From JAJRXR01 sp041987545 (lineage in GTDB: Bacteria; Planctomycetota; Phycisphaerae; Phycisphaerales; UBA1924): a stretch of DNA of 64,000 bases. The DNA lies in the NCBI GenBank assembly GCA_041987545.1, contig JBHIWH010000002.1, positions 372,001-436,000 of the forward strand, written 5' to 3'. Below are positions 57,683 to 64,000 of this stretch, in pieces. The notes under the pieces were generated by a model that saw only the letters and a list, made by a program, of their open reading frames with translations, was not told the DNA's origin and did no database searches. Positions within the stretch are counted from its first letter, which is position 1; every line of letters begins with the position of its first letter. A program made the translations under genes and the position numbers.

Positions 57683-60001
57683 TCAGGGGCAGCCCTCTGC
57701 GAACGTGGCCAGAAATGCCACCACGTCGGAGAAGTCGAACACGCCGATCGGCGCCGCCAGGTCGGCGGCCGGGTCCGACGCGGAGAACGCGGCGAGGAAG
57801 GCGATCACGTCGGAGAAGTCGAGTGTGCCGAAGGGCTCGGCAAGGTCCGCGGCGCACGCCTCCAGCTCCGAGAGCGTGACCTCCACAAACTCGTCGGGCG
57901 TGACGTCGAGGTCCCCATTGCCCGCCGGGACCTGCATGAACGGGACGAGCGACTCGCCGTCGGGCGTGAAGTAGGAGAGCGCCGCGAGGTGGATAGTCTC
58001 GGGGACGGCGCCGAACTGGTCGGCGAGGTTGATCGAGCCCTCGAGGACGGCGCCGACGACCGGGCCGCCCGGGTTGGCCGCGTCGAACCAGCCGGACCAG
58101 CCGTTGTCCACCTCGTTGCCGATGAAGGCGTCGTAGTCGGCGACAAGCCCGTCCTTGGCCCACATCGCGGGAACGGGGGCGCCCGGCTCGTCGGCGAGGA
58201 CGAGGAACCGGTCGAGGCCGTCGGACGCGGGCTGGGTGGCGATGTACAGGACATCGCCGTCGAGGCCGACCCAGATCGAGCCGCCCGTGCTGGTCGCGAC
58301 CTCGGTGTAGGCGGCGTCGAGCTGGCCGTCGATCGCGAAGAGGGGCGCGGGCGGGCGGGTCAGGTCGGCCTGGACGAGCGCGTAGCCGTGCGCGGGGATC
58401 GTGACGGGGTACGCCGAGGCGTTCGACCCGTTGATCGCGGGCATGGCGCCGCCGCCGGGGGCGACGTTGGTCGCCGGGAGCGTGGCGCCCTCGGGCAAGT
58501 ACGGCGAGAGGTCGAGGGAGACGGTGACGGGCGATCCCCTGAGGTTGATCGCGGCGGCGATGGCCTGGGTCGCGTCGCCGATCGGCGCCTCACCGGACTC
58601 GTACCGGCGGAGGAACGCCCAGACGCCGTCGTTGGTCGCGTCGATCGGGTGGTAGCTGCCGCGGCGGAGGGCGACGCTGGCGTGGCGGGCGGCGACGAGG
58701 TCCTTGTAGGTCTGCAGGACGCCCGAGCCGGCCTGCTCCTGGACGCTCCGCCCGTCGTTGTTGGACGAGTACTGGTTGATCGTCGCCTGGAAGTTCTGCT
58801 GGTGGTAGCGGGACATGGGGGCGCCCTCGACGGCGTTCCACTTGAACGGCTCGCGCATCGGGATGTCGTTGGCGTCGGACCCATAGTCGCGCTTGACCCC
58901 CACCATCGCGATCTCGTCGCCGTAGTAGATGATGGGCGGGAAGGGCTGGAGCATGAGGACGGCGGCGGCGGCGTTGGCGCGCCCGAGGTTGGCGGGGTTG
59001 TCGGCGCCGATGACGGAGGCCAGGCGGTCCACGTCGTGGTCGCCGATGATGGCGACGTACGTCCCCTGGCCAGACGGCAGGGAGTTGATGGTCTGCTCCA
59101 TCTGGTAGTAGAGCCCGCCGGCGTGCTCGCTGGCCAGCGCGTCGCGGGCGGCGAACTCGAAGGGCTTGGTCATGGCGGCGTCGAACTGGGGGAGGAACTC
59201 GGCGCCGTGCGAGCCCCAGTTGTGCTGCTCGGCAAACGTGAACACGTCCGGGTTGACGGCGCGGATTGCGTCGTGCCAGTCCGCCCAGAAGTCGTCGAGG
59301 TTGTACCCCCAGCCGTCGGGCCCCGAGCCGTAGTTCACCCAGACATGATCGAGGCGGTAGCCGTCCACGCCGTCGGTGAAGTCGCCGTCGTCGTCGGGGT
59401 CGAGCCACTTGACGGCCCATTCGGAGACCAGCGACGTCACGGCGGGGTTGCGGTGGTCCCAGTGGATGAAGCCGACGTTGTCGCCGTTCCAGGTGTTGAA
59501 CGTGTAGCCCTGGTAGTCGGTGTTGGACCCGTTCCAGAAGGCGAGCCAGGAGTCGAAGGGGCTCGCGGGGTTGGCGAAGGCGCTGTTGAACCAGACCGAG
59601 TCGTGCGAGATGCCGTAGACGACGAAGTCGATGTAGACCTCGATGCCCAGGGCGTGCGCGGCGGTGTTGAAGTCGGCGAAGTCGGCCTCGGTCCCGAACC
59701 AGGGGTTGAGCTGGTCGGCGGCGCCGTGCTGGTACCCGTGGTACGCGGGGCTCGGGAAGACGGGGTTCATCCAGACGGCGGTGACACCCAGATCGTCGAG
59801 GTAGGGCAGGCCCTCGCGCATGCCGACGAAGTCGCCGAAGCGGTCGGGGTCGATCGCGTCCGAGTCCGGTCCGTCGCGCCAGGCGATGGGCATGAAGTGG
59901 TAGAAGACGTCGTCGGCCTTGGGCTGGGTGGCGAACGGATTCTGCGCGAGGCCGGCCCCGGCGGGCAGGGCGATGGCGACGGCGGCGATGGCGGATCTCA
60001 T
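57683..60001 (-). CDS. Secreted GH13 alpha-amylase-family protein with GC-type dockerin module
   Basis: The 772-aa protein has a signal peptide (residues 1-20). A GH13 (beta/alpha)8 barrel spans about 30-430, with nucleophile Asp218 in GYRLDHVW, acid/base Glu258 in FTFAEQHN and Asp323 in IGDHDVDR. Region I, usually DxVxNH, reads DFVVYGISHDS, so the Asn-His pair is changed. A beta domain follows (to about 560), then a CBM9/DOMON-like beta-sandwich (IDGQLDAAYTEVATST, about 585-700). The 57-residue tail is coded by 57683-57856 (ADLAEPFGTLDFSDVIAFL, ADLAAPIGVFDFSDVVAFL). It probably acts on alpha-glucans outside the cell. GAGGAA lies 6 bases before the ATG at 60001. Confidence 0.9.
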   Translation of the reverse strand: MRSAIAAVAIALPAGAGLAQNPFATQPKADDVFYHFMPIAWRDGPDSDAIDPDRFGDFVGMREGLPYLDDLGVTAVWMNPVFPSPAYHGYQHGAADQLNPWFGTEADFADFNTAAHALGIEVYIDFVVYGISHDSVWFNSAFANPASPFDSWLAFWNGSNTDYQGYTFNTWNGDNVGFIHWDHRNPAVTSLVSEWAVKWLDPDDDGDFTDGVDGYRLDHVWVNYGSGPDGWGYNLDDFWADWHDAIRAVNPDVFTFAEQHNWGSHGAEFLPQFDAAMTKPFEFAARDALASEHAGGLYYQMEQTINSLPSGQGTYVAIIGDHDVDRLASVIGADNPANLGRANAAAAVLMLQPFPPIIYYGDEIAMVGVKRDYGSDANDIPMREPFKWNAVEGAPMSRYHQQNFQATINQYSSNNDGRSVQEQAGSGVLQTYKDLVAARHASVALRRGSYHPIDATNDGVWAFLRRYESGEAPIGDATQAIAAAINLRGSPVTVSLDLSPYLPEGATLPATNVAPGGGAMPAINGSNASAYPVTIPAHGYALVQADLTRPPAPLFAIDGQLDAAYTEVATSTGGSIWVGLDGDVLYIATQPASDGLDRFLVLADEPGAPVPAMWAKDGLVADYDAFIGNEVDNGWSGWFDAANPGGPVVGAVLEGSINLADQFGAVPETIHLAALSYFTPDGESLVPFMQVPAGNGDLDVTPDEFVEVTLSELEACAADLAEPFGTLDFSDVIAFLAAFSASDPAADLAAPIGVFDFSDVVAFLATFAEGCP

Positions 60002-60026
60002 GGCGGTTCCTCGGGTTCCCGGGTCG

Positions 60027-60032
60027 AGGGTA
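60027..60032 (-). promoter_or_regulatory. -10 hexamer TACCCT before the GH13 gene
   Basis: TACCCTCGAC lies 25 bases before the ATG at 60001 on the minus strand. It is related to but not identical with the TACRCTCGGG of its neighbours. Confidence 0.4.
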
Positions 60033-60076
60033 GCGTGCGGGGTCTGGTTCGCCGAGCGACGGGGCACGGATCCGCG

Positions 60077-60775
60077 TCAGGGGCAGCCGGCGGCGAATGC
60101 CGTGAGGAACGCGAGCGCATCGGAGAAGTCGAGCACGCCGAAGGGCAGGGCCAGGTCCGCCTCGTTGCAGGCCTCGCCGGCGGGCGCATCGGCTAGCCGG
60201 GCGGTCATCCGCACGCGACCGCGGTCGAAGCCCGTGCCCGCGTTCCACGCGGCCTGCACCTCGAGGCCCGGGGCCTCGGCCGTCATCGCCAGGTCGTCCC
60301 GAGGGGCGACGGGCGCGTACTCGCCCGGCGCGTCCGGAAGGGAGGTCATGCCGGCGAAGAACCCGGCCGAGGCGTTGGAGACGAGGACCGTCGCGCTGAT
60401 GGACTCGTCCAGGCTCTCGATCACGAGCAGCAGCGACTGGCCCGTCGTGGAGTAGAAGAGCGACGCCGTCCCCACCTGCAAGGGCGAGACCTCGGCGGTC
60501 GGGACCACGAACGCGTCGTCGCAGTTCGCGTCCGCGCTGAGCCAGAGCTCGGCGCTCACGGCGTCGAACGTGATCCCGACGGGGAGGTCCGACACCGGGG
60601 GCGCGGAGGCGTCGAAGACCAGCGTGGCGTTGGCCGAGCCGAGGTCGCCCGGCTCGCCCGCGAACTCGCAGACGGAGACCGTGATCTCGATGAACGGGCC
60701 GCCGCCCGCGATCGCCGGGGTCGCGGGCAGCAGGACGATGGGCGCCGCGATCGACGCGGCGAGTCGGGTTCGCAT
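60077..60775 (-). CDS. Small secreted protein with half a GC-type dockerin module
   Basis: The 232-aa protein has a signal peptide (residues 1-23, LAASIAAPIVLLPATPAIA). A beta-rich domain of about 175 residues of unknown family follows (ATLVFDASAPPVSDLPVGITF in parts, SLLLVIESLDESISATVLV); it resembles a cohesin- or CARDB-like sandwich only in general character. The tail has a single repeat, ADLALPFGVLDFSDALAFL, between Cys and the terminal GCP (30 residues, 60077-60169), so the second repeat is missing. AGGAGGAAA lies 6 bases before the ATG. Confidence 0.82.
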   Translation of the reverse strand: MRTRLAASIAAPIVLLPATPAIAGGGPFIEITVSVCEFAGEPGDLGSANATLVFDASAPPVSDLPVGITFDAVSAELWLSADANCDDAFVVPTAEVSPLQVGTASLFYSTTGQSLLLVIESLDESISATVLVSNASAGFFAGMTSLPDAPGEYAPVAPRDDLAMTAEAPGLEVQAAWNAGTGFDRGRVRMTARLADAPAGEACNEADLALPFGVLDFSDALAFLTAFAAGCP

Positions 60776-60808
60776 CCGAGTTTCCTCCTGGCGTGTGGGG
60801 TCGATCCC

Positions 60809-60814
60809 ACCTTA
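60809..60814 (-). promoter_or_regulatory. -10 hexamer TAAGGT before the small tagged gene
   Basis: It lies 33 bases before the ATG at 60775 on the minus strand; the leader holds AGGAGGAAA. Confidence 0.35.
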
Positions 60815-60881
60815 GCGGCGATGACGCGACGGACCAACGAGGAACCGGGGAGCGCGTGACACCCGAGTGACGTTCGATCGG

Positions 60882-62273
60882 TCAGGGGCAGCCGGCGGCG
60901 AACGCCGTGAGGAACGCGAGCACGTCGGAGAAATCAAACACGCCGACGGGCTCGGCCAGGTCCGCCGCGGCGTCGCTCGCCGCGAACGCCGTCAGGAACG
61001 CCAGCACGTCTGAGAAGTCGAGCGTGCCGAGGGGCTCGGCAAGGTCGGCGGCGTTGCAGGGCGCCGGCCCCATGGAGACGTCGAAGAGGTACGCCGCCCC
61101 CCCGCTCTCGGCCAGCTCGTCGTCCTGGCTCGCGCCGATGAGAGCCGTGCCGCCCTGAAGGTCCGCCGACCACCCGAAGACCTGGTTGGCGTGCCCGTCG
61201 CTTGGTGTGATCTTGCACAGCTCCACAGGGCTGGCCGGGTCGGACAGGTCGTAGAGGTACGCGCTGCCGCCGCCGGGGAAGAGGTCGTCGTCGGTCCGCC
61301 CTGTGATCAGGGCGGTCGCGCCCTCGAGGCTGACGTCCCAGCCGATGTCGTCGGTCGCGTTCCCGTCGCTGGTGATGATCTTGGCGGTCTCGACGGGGTT
61401 GTCGGGGTCGGAGACGTCGAAGACGTAGGCGGCGCCCGAGTCGAGGCCGTGGTCGTCGTCGAAGATGGCGCCGACGATGGCCAGGCCGCCGTCGATGGCG
61501 ACGGAGAATCCGAACGTGTCGTCGGCCTCGATCTCGGAGCCCAGGAGCTTGGCCAGCTCGACGGGGTTGGCGGGGTCGGCGATGTCGAAGAGGTAGGCCG
61601 CCCCCGCGCGATGACCCCGCTCGGTCTCCCAGCGGGCGCCGATGATCGCGAGGTCGCCGTCGAGGTCTACGGAGAACCCGAACTGGTCGAGGGCCTCGCC
61701 ATCGGAGGCGACGATCTTGCCCAGCTCGGCGCCGGTGGCCGTGTCGAAGATGTAGACCGCGCCCGAGAGCGCGCCGTTGTCGTCGGCGCTGGGGGCGGCG
61801 ATCAGCGTCGTGCCCCCGTCGGTGACCATGGCCCGCCCGAAGTCGTCGTCGAACTCGGCGTCGCCGGGGATGATGGTCGTGATCAGCGTGGGGTTGGCCG
61901 TGTCCGTCGTGTCGAAGAGTCGGACGAGCGGGCGGTAGCCGGGGAGGGTGTCGGTGATCGTGCCGACATACGCCCGGCCGTCGCCCAGGGCCACGCCCAC
62001 GACCTCCTGCTTCTGGGGCAGGTCGGATGGGAGCGGGAACTCGGCGAGCTGGGCGCGGGTCTGGATGTCGAACAGGTAGGCGGCGCCCGGGGCGTCGAAG
62101 AACGGCACGCCCGAGGCGCCGAGGATCGCCAGCCCGTCGTGCAGGGCGCAGGTGTCGCCGAGCAGCGCGTAGTCGGCCGGGGCGCCGGACTGGAGCTTGG
62201 CCAGCTCGGGGGGCGAGTCGGCGAAGGCGGCGGCGCCCAGGCAGGCGGTCAGCACGAACGGGATGCAACGCAT
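60882..62273 (-). CDS. Secreted FG-GAP-like beta-propeller protein with GC-type dockerin module
   Basis: The 463-aa protein has a signal peptide (residues 1-18, CIPFVLTACLGAAAFA). About seven propeller blades repeat the phrase 'SGAAYLFD...GDLAIIGA' (for example LDGDLAIIGARWE, IDGGLAIVGAIFDD, LEGATALITGRTDD, LQGGTALIGASQDD). These are the integrin-alpha-type FG-GAP repeats seen in many bacterial surface proteins. The 58-residue tail is coded by 60882-61058 (ADLAEPLGTLDFSDVLAFL, ADLAEPVGVFDFSDVLAFL), in which the two repeats are nearly identical. The start at 62273 has AGGAG 7 bases upstream; the longer in-frame reading lacks an RBS. Confidence 0.87.
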   Translation of the reverse strand: MRCIPFVLTACLGAAAFADSPPELAKLQSGAPADYALLGDTCALHDGLAILGASGVPFFDAPGAAYLFDIQTRAQLAEFPLPSDLPQKQEVVGVALGDGRAYVGTITDTLPGYRPLVRLFDTTDTANPTLITTIIPGDAEFDDDFGRAMVTDGGTTLIAAPSADDNGALSGAVYIFDTATGAELGKIVASDGEALDQFGFSVDLDGDLAIIGARWETERGHRAGAAYLFDIADPANPVELAKLLGSEIEADDTFGFSVAIDGGLAIVGAIFDDDHGLDSGAAYVFDVSDPDNPVETAKIITSDGNATDDIGWDVSLEGATALITGRTDDDLFPGGGSAYLYDLSDPASPVELCKITPSDGHANQVFGWSADLQGGTALIGASQDDELAESGGAAYLFDVSMGPAPCNAADLAEPLGTLDFSDVLAFLTAFAASDAAADLAEPVGVFDFSDVLAFLTAFAAGCP

Positions 62274-62301
62274 GGGGGTCTCCTGATGCGAGAACGCCCC
62301 G

Positions 62302-62325
62302 CGCCCCGCCCGGATGGGCGGGGCG
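62302..62325. terminator. GC-rich hairpin between two dockerin-tagged genes
   Basis: CGCCCCGCCC and GGGCGGGGCG form a perfect 10-bp stem with a GGAT loop. It lies 71 bases after the stop of the beta-helix gene and 28 bases before the start of the propeller gene, on the same strand. No T-run follows, so it may be a Rho-assisted stop or an attenuator. TAGGAT (62380-62385, minus) lies further upstream and could drive the propeller gene. Confidence 0.4.
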
Positions 62326-62396
62326 TGGAGCGGGGCTCTCACTCAGGGGACGTCGTCCGGGCGCCGCGCGCCCGGGCGGATCCTAGAGAATCTGGC

Positions 62397-64000
62397 TTAC
62401 GGGCAGCCCTCCGCGAAGGTCTGCAGGAACATCAGGACGTCCGAGTAGTCCATGACGCCGTAGTCGGGCGCCATGTCGGCCATGTCGTCCGCGTTCGCGA
62501 AGGCGACCAGGAAGGCCGAGACGTCGGAGTAGTCGAGCACGTCGTAGGGCTCGGCCAGGTCCGCGTCGTTGCACCCCAGGACGGGCTCGGGCTCGCTCGT
62601 GCCCTGGAACTCGTAGGCGCCCATGTCCACGACGTAGCCGCTGAGGCCGGCGACGCCGGTGTCCACGGTGCCGGTGTCGTCCAGGACGCGGTCGTTAAGA
62701 TCGATGTCGAACTCTTCGCCCTTGACGCCCTCGAGCACCGGGGTGTTGGCCGCGTCGATGCACGGCGAGTTGCCCCGGAGGCTGAGGTCGCACTCGAGGT
62801 CGTCGTCGACCTGGACGAACAGCGGGTACTCATCGATGTTGCCGCCCTGGTCATTGAAGCCGGACCCCGGGACGCCCCCCTCGATGTCGTTGTACTGGAC
62901 GATCGGGTCGGCGCCGCCGTTGGGCTCCTCGGCGGGGTTGAAGATCTGGTCGGGGAAGTTGCCCCAGATGATGTTGTTGGCGATGTTGATGTCGAGGGAG
63001 CCCGAGTTGTGGGCGTAGATGCCGCCGCCGAAGGGCGGGAGGCCCCTGGCGCCCGGGCCCTGTGGCCCGTCGGTCTCGTTGCTGTAGTAGGTGCAGTTGA
63101 CGACATCGACGCCGGTCCCGTCGATGTACGTGCCGCCGCCGGCGATCTCGGCGTAGTTGTCCTTGAAGACGGAGTTGATGATCTCGCCGAGGGGCATGGC
63201 GTCGCCGTTCGCGCCCCGGGGGATGTCGATGCCCCGGTAGCGGAGCGCCACGCCGCCGCCGACGCGGTCGCCGCCGTCCCAGCGGAGGTCGCTGGTGACG
63301 GCGTTCTGCTCGAAGGACGAGCGGCGGATGGAGGTGAAGCCATCGACGGCGTTGATTCCGCCTCCGGCGTCGTCGAATGCGATGTTGCGGTAGAACGAGC
63401 TGTCGAGGACGGTCGTCTGGACGCCGCGGACGCCGATGGCGCCGCCGCCGTAGTAACCCTCGGAGTAGTTGTACTCGAAGTAGCAGTGCTCGACGGAGAG
63501 GGTGCCGAGGTTGTGGCCGATGGCGCCGCCACCGACCTCGCCCTCGATGCCGCGGTCGGGGTTGTTGTTGCCGCAGTACTCGCTGTCGTTGCCGTAGAAA
63601 CTGCTCTCGTAGAACATGGTGTCGCAGTCGTAGCCGAAGTAGGCGCCGCCGTCGCCGCAGGCCTCGTTGTGCTCGAAGCCGCAGTACATGAACATGGGGG
63701 AGCCGTCGCGGCTGGAGGCGGCGCCGCCGACGAGGGCGTAGTTCTCGTAGAAGTAGCAGTCGGTGACCCAGGTCTGGCGGAAGGTATTGAGGCAGAGGGC
63801 CCCGCCGAAGGTCAGGGCCTGGTTGTAGTCGAAGTCGCACTCGATGAGTTCGAGCCCGCCGAACGGGGCGACGTAGATCGCGCCGCCGCCGCCGTACTGG
63901 GAGTAGTTCTCGTAGAAGTCACAGCCGTAGAAGTTGGGGCTGCCCTGGCGCCCGACCCAGACGGCGCCGCCGTCGAGGGAGGCGAAGTTGTAGATGAACT
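62397..64000 (-). CDS. Secreted beta-helix protein with PMP-like repeats and GC-type dockerin module, 5' end outside window
   Basis: The frame is open from the window edge to the stop at 62397 (534 codons), so the signal peptide is not seen. The visible N-terminal part is a right-handed beta-helix whose turns repeat 'CxFxxNxAxxGGAxY' (for example FYENYALVGGAASS, CGFEHNEACGDGGAYFG, FYRNIAFDDAGGGINAV, VFKDNYAEIAGGGTYID). These recall the GGAI and FxxN motifs of chlamydial polymorphic membrane proteins. A choice-of-anchor Q-like end follows (NSPCIDAANTPVL, VDMGAYEFQG). The 58-residue tail (62397-62573) is a variant with Tyr and Met: ADLAEPYDVLDYSDVSAFL, ADMAPDYGVMDYSDVLMFL. Confidence 0.87.
   Translation of the reverse strand, partial: FIYNFASLDGGAVWVGRQGSPNFYGCDFYENYSQYGGGGAIYVAPFGGLELIECDFDYNQALTFGGALCLNTFRQTWVTDCYFYENYALVGGAASSRDGSPMFMYCGFEHNEACGDGGAYFGYDCDTMFYESSFYGNDSEYCGNNNPDRGIEGEVGGGAIGHNLGTLSVEHCYFEYNYSEGYYGGGAIGVRGVQTTVLDSSFYRNIAFDDAGGGINAVDGFTSIRRSSFEQNAVTSDLRWDGGDRVGGGVALRYRGIDIPRGANGDAMPLGEIINSVFKDNYAEIAGGGTYIDGTGVDVVNCTYYSNETDGPQGPGARGLPPFGGGIYAHNSGSLDINIANNIIWGNFPDQIFNPAEEPNGGADPIVQYNDIEGGVPGSGFNDQGGNIDEYPLFVQVDDDLECDLSLRGNSPCIDAANTPVLEGVKGEEFDIDLNDRVLDDTGTVDTGVAGLSGYVVDMGAYEFQGTSEPEPVLGCNDADLAEPYDVLDYSDVSAFLVAFANADDMADMAPDYGVMDYSDVLMFLQTFAEGCP

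Overview
The window is GC-rich (about 70 %), densely coded chromosomal DNA with very short intergenic gaps and many 1-4 base gene overlaps. The gene content points to a planctomycete of the class Phycisphaerae. The clues are a mreBCD set, an ECF sigma factor next to a membrane Ser/Thr kinase, several small membrane proteins ending in a C-x2-C-x-Y-D-L ... CPECG zinc ribbon, an 'alternative' GlmU-like protein, and a run of secreted proteins that share a Cys...GCP C-terminal dockerin-like module (the 'GC-type dockerin' seen in Phycisphaerae). The assignment is inferred from gene content only. I see no tRNA, rRNA, CRISPR array, phage or insertion sequence.

Layout. 1-6.3 kb: nadC (partial), fabI, a small unknown protein, the sdhCAB operon and a DUF1844 protein. 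6.4-11.5 kb: a PPIase-like lipoprotein, a YraN-family protein, an orphan membrane histidine kinase and miaB. 11.5-18.8 kb: a three-gene minus-strand operon (large disordered membrane protein, VWA/glutamine-amidotransferase-like membrane protein, methyltransferase), then trpD. 18.8-23.3 kb: Ser/Thr kinase plus ECF sigma factor, then a secreted coiled-coil protein that ends at a strong terminator. 23.6-30.9 kb: mreB-mreC-mreD, GlmU-like, a zinc-ribbon membrane protein and polA. 30.9-35.2 kb: amidohydrolase, two zinc-ribbon membrane proteins and prmC. 35.2-41.3 kb: a PAS-GAF-receiver protein, a GldA/GldF/GldG-type ABC exporter and a fourth zinc-ribbon protein. 41.4-47.7 kb: a minus-strand run with a DUF444 VWA protein, a flippase-like membrane protein, a large secreted helical-repeat protein, a small membrane protein and a membrane-tethered EEP phosphatase/nuclease. 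47.8-64 kb: seven secreted proteins with the GC-type module (nuclease-like, beta-helix, VCBS/ASPIC, GH13 amylase, small beta protein, FG-GAP-like, beta-helix), interrupted by rho, coaE, hpt, ppa and a methyltransferase.

How the genes work together. The core genes serve envelope growth (mreBCD, GlmU-like, fabI), respiration (sdhCAB), nucleotide, cofactor and tryptophan metabolism (hpt, coaE, nadC, trpD), translation and RNA (miaB, prmC, rho) and replication (polA). The right-hand quarter is devoted to exported proteins with very different catalytic or adhesive front ends but one interchangeable C-terminal tag, which suggests a common surface-display or complex-assembly system.

Two non-genic patterns stand out. 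First, eleven genes have a TANNNT hexamer 6-9 bases before the start codon with no Shine-Dalgarno sequence, the layout of leaderless transcripts; SD-led genes carry the same hexamer 20-43 bases upstream. Second, a 24-base perfect palindrome occurs once as a terminator between two genes and once, in frame and with compensatory base changes, inside the coding sequence of polA.
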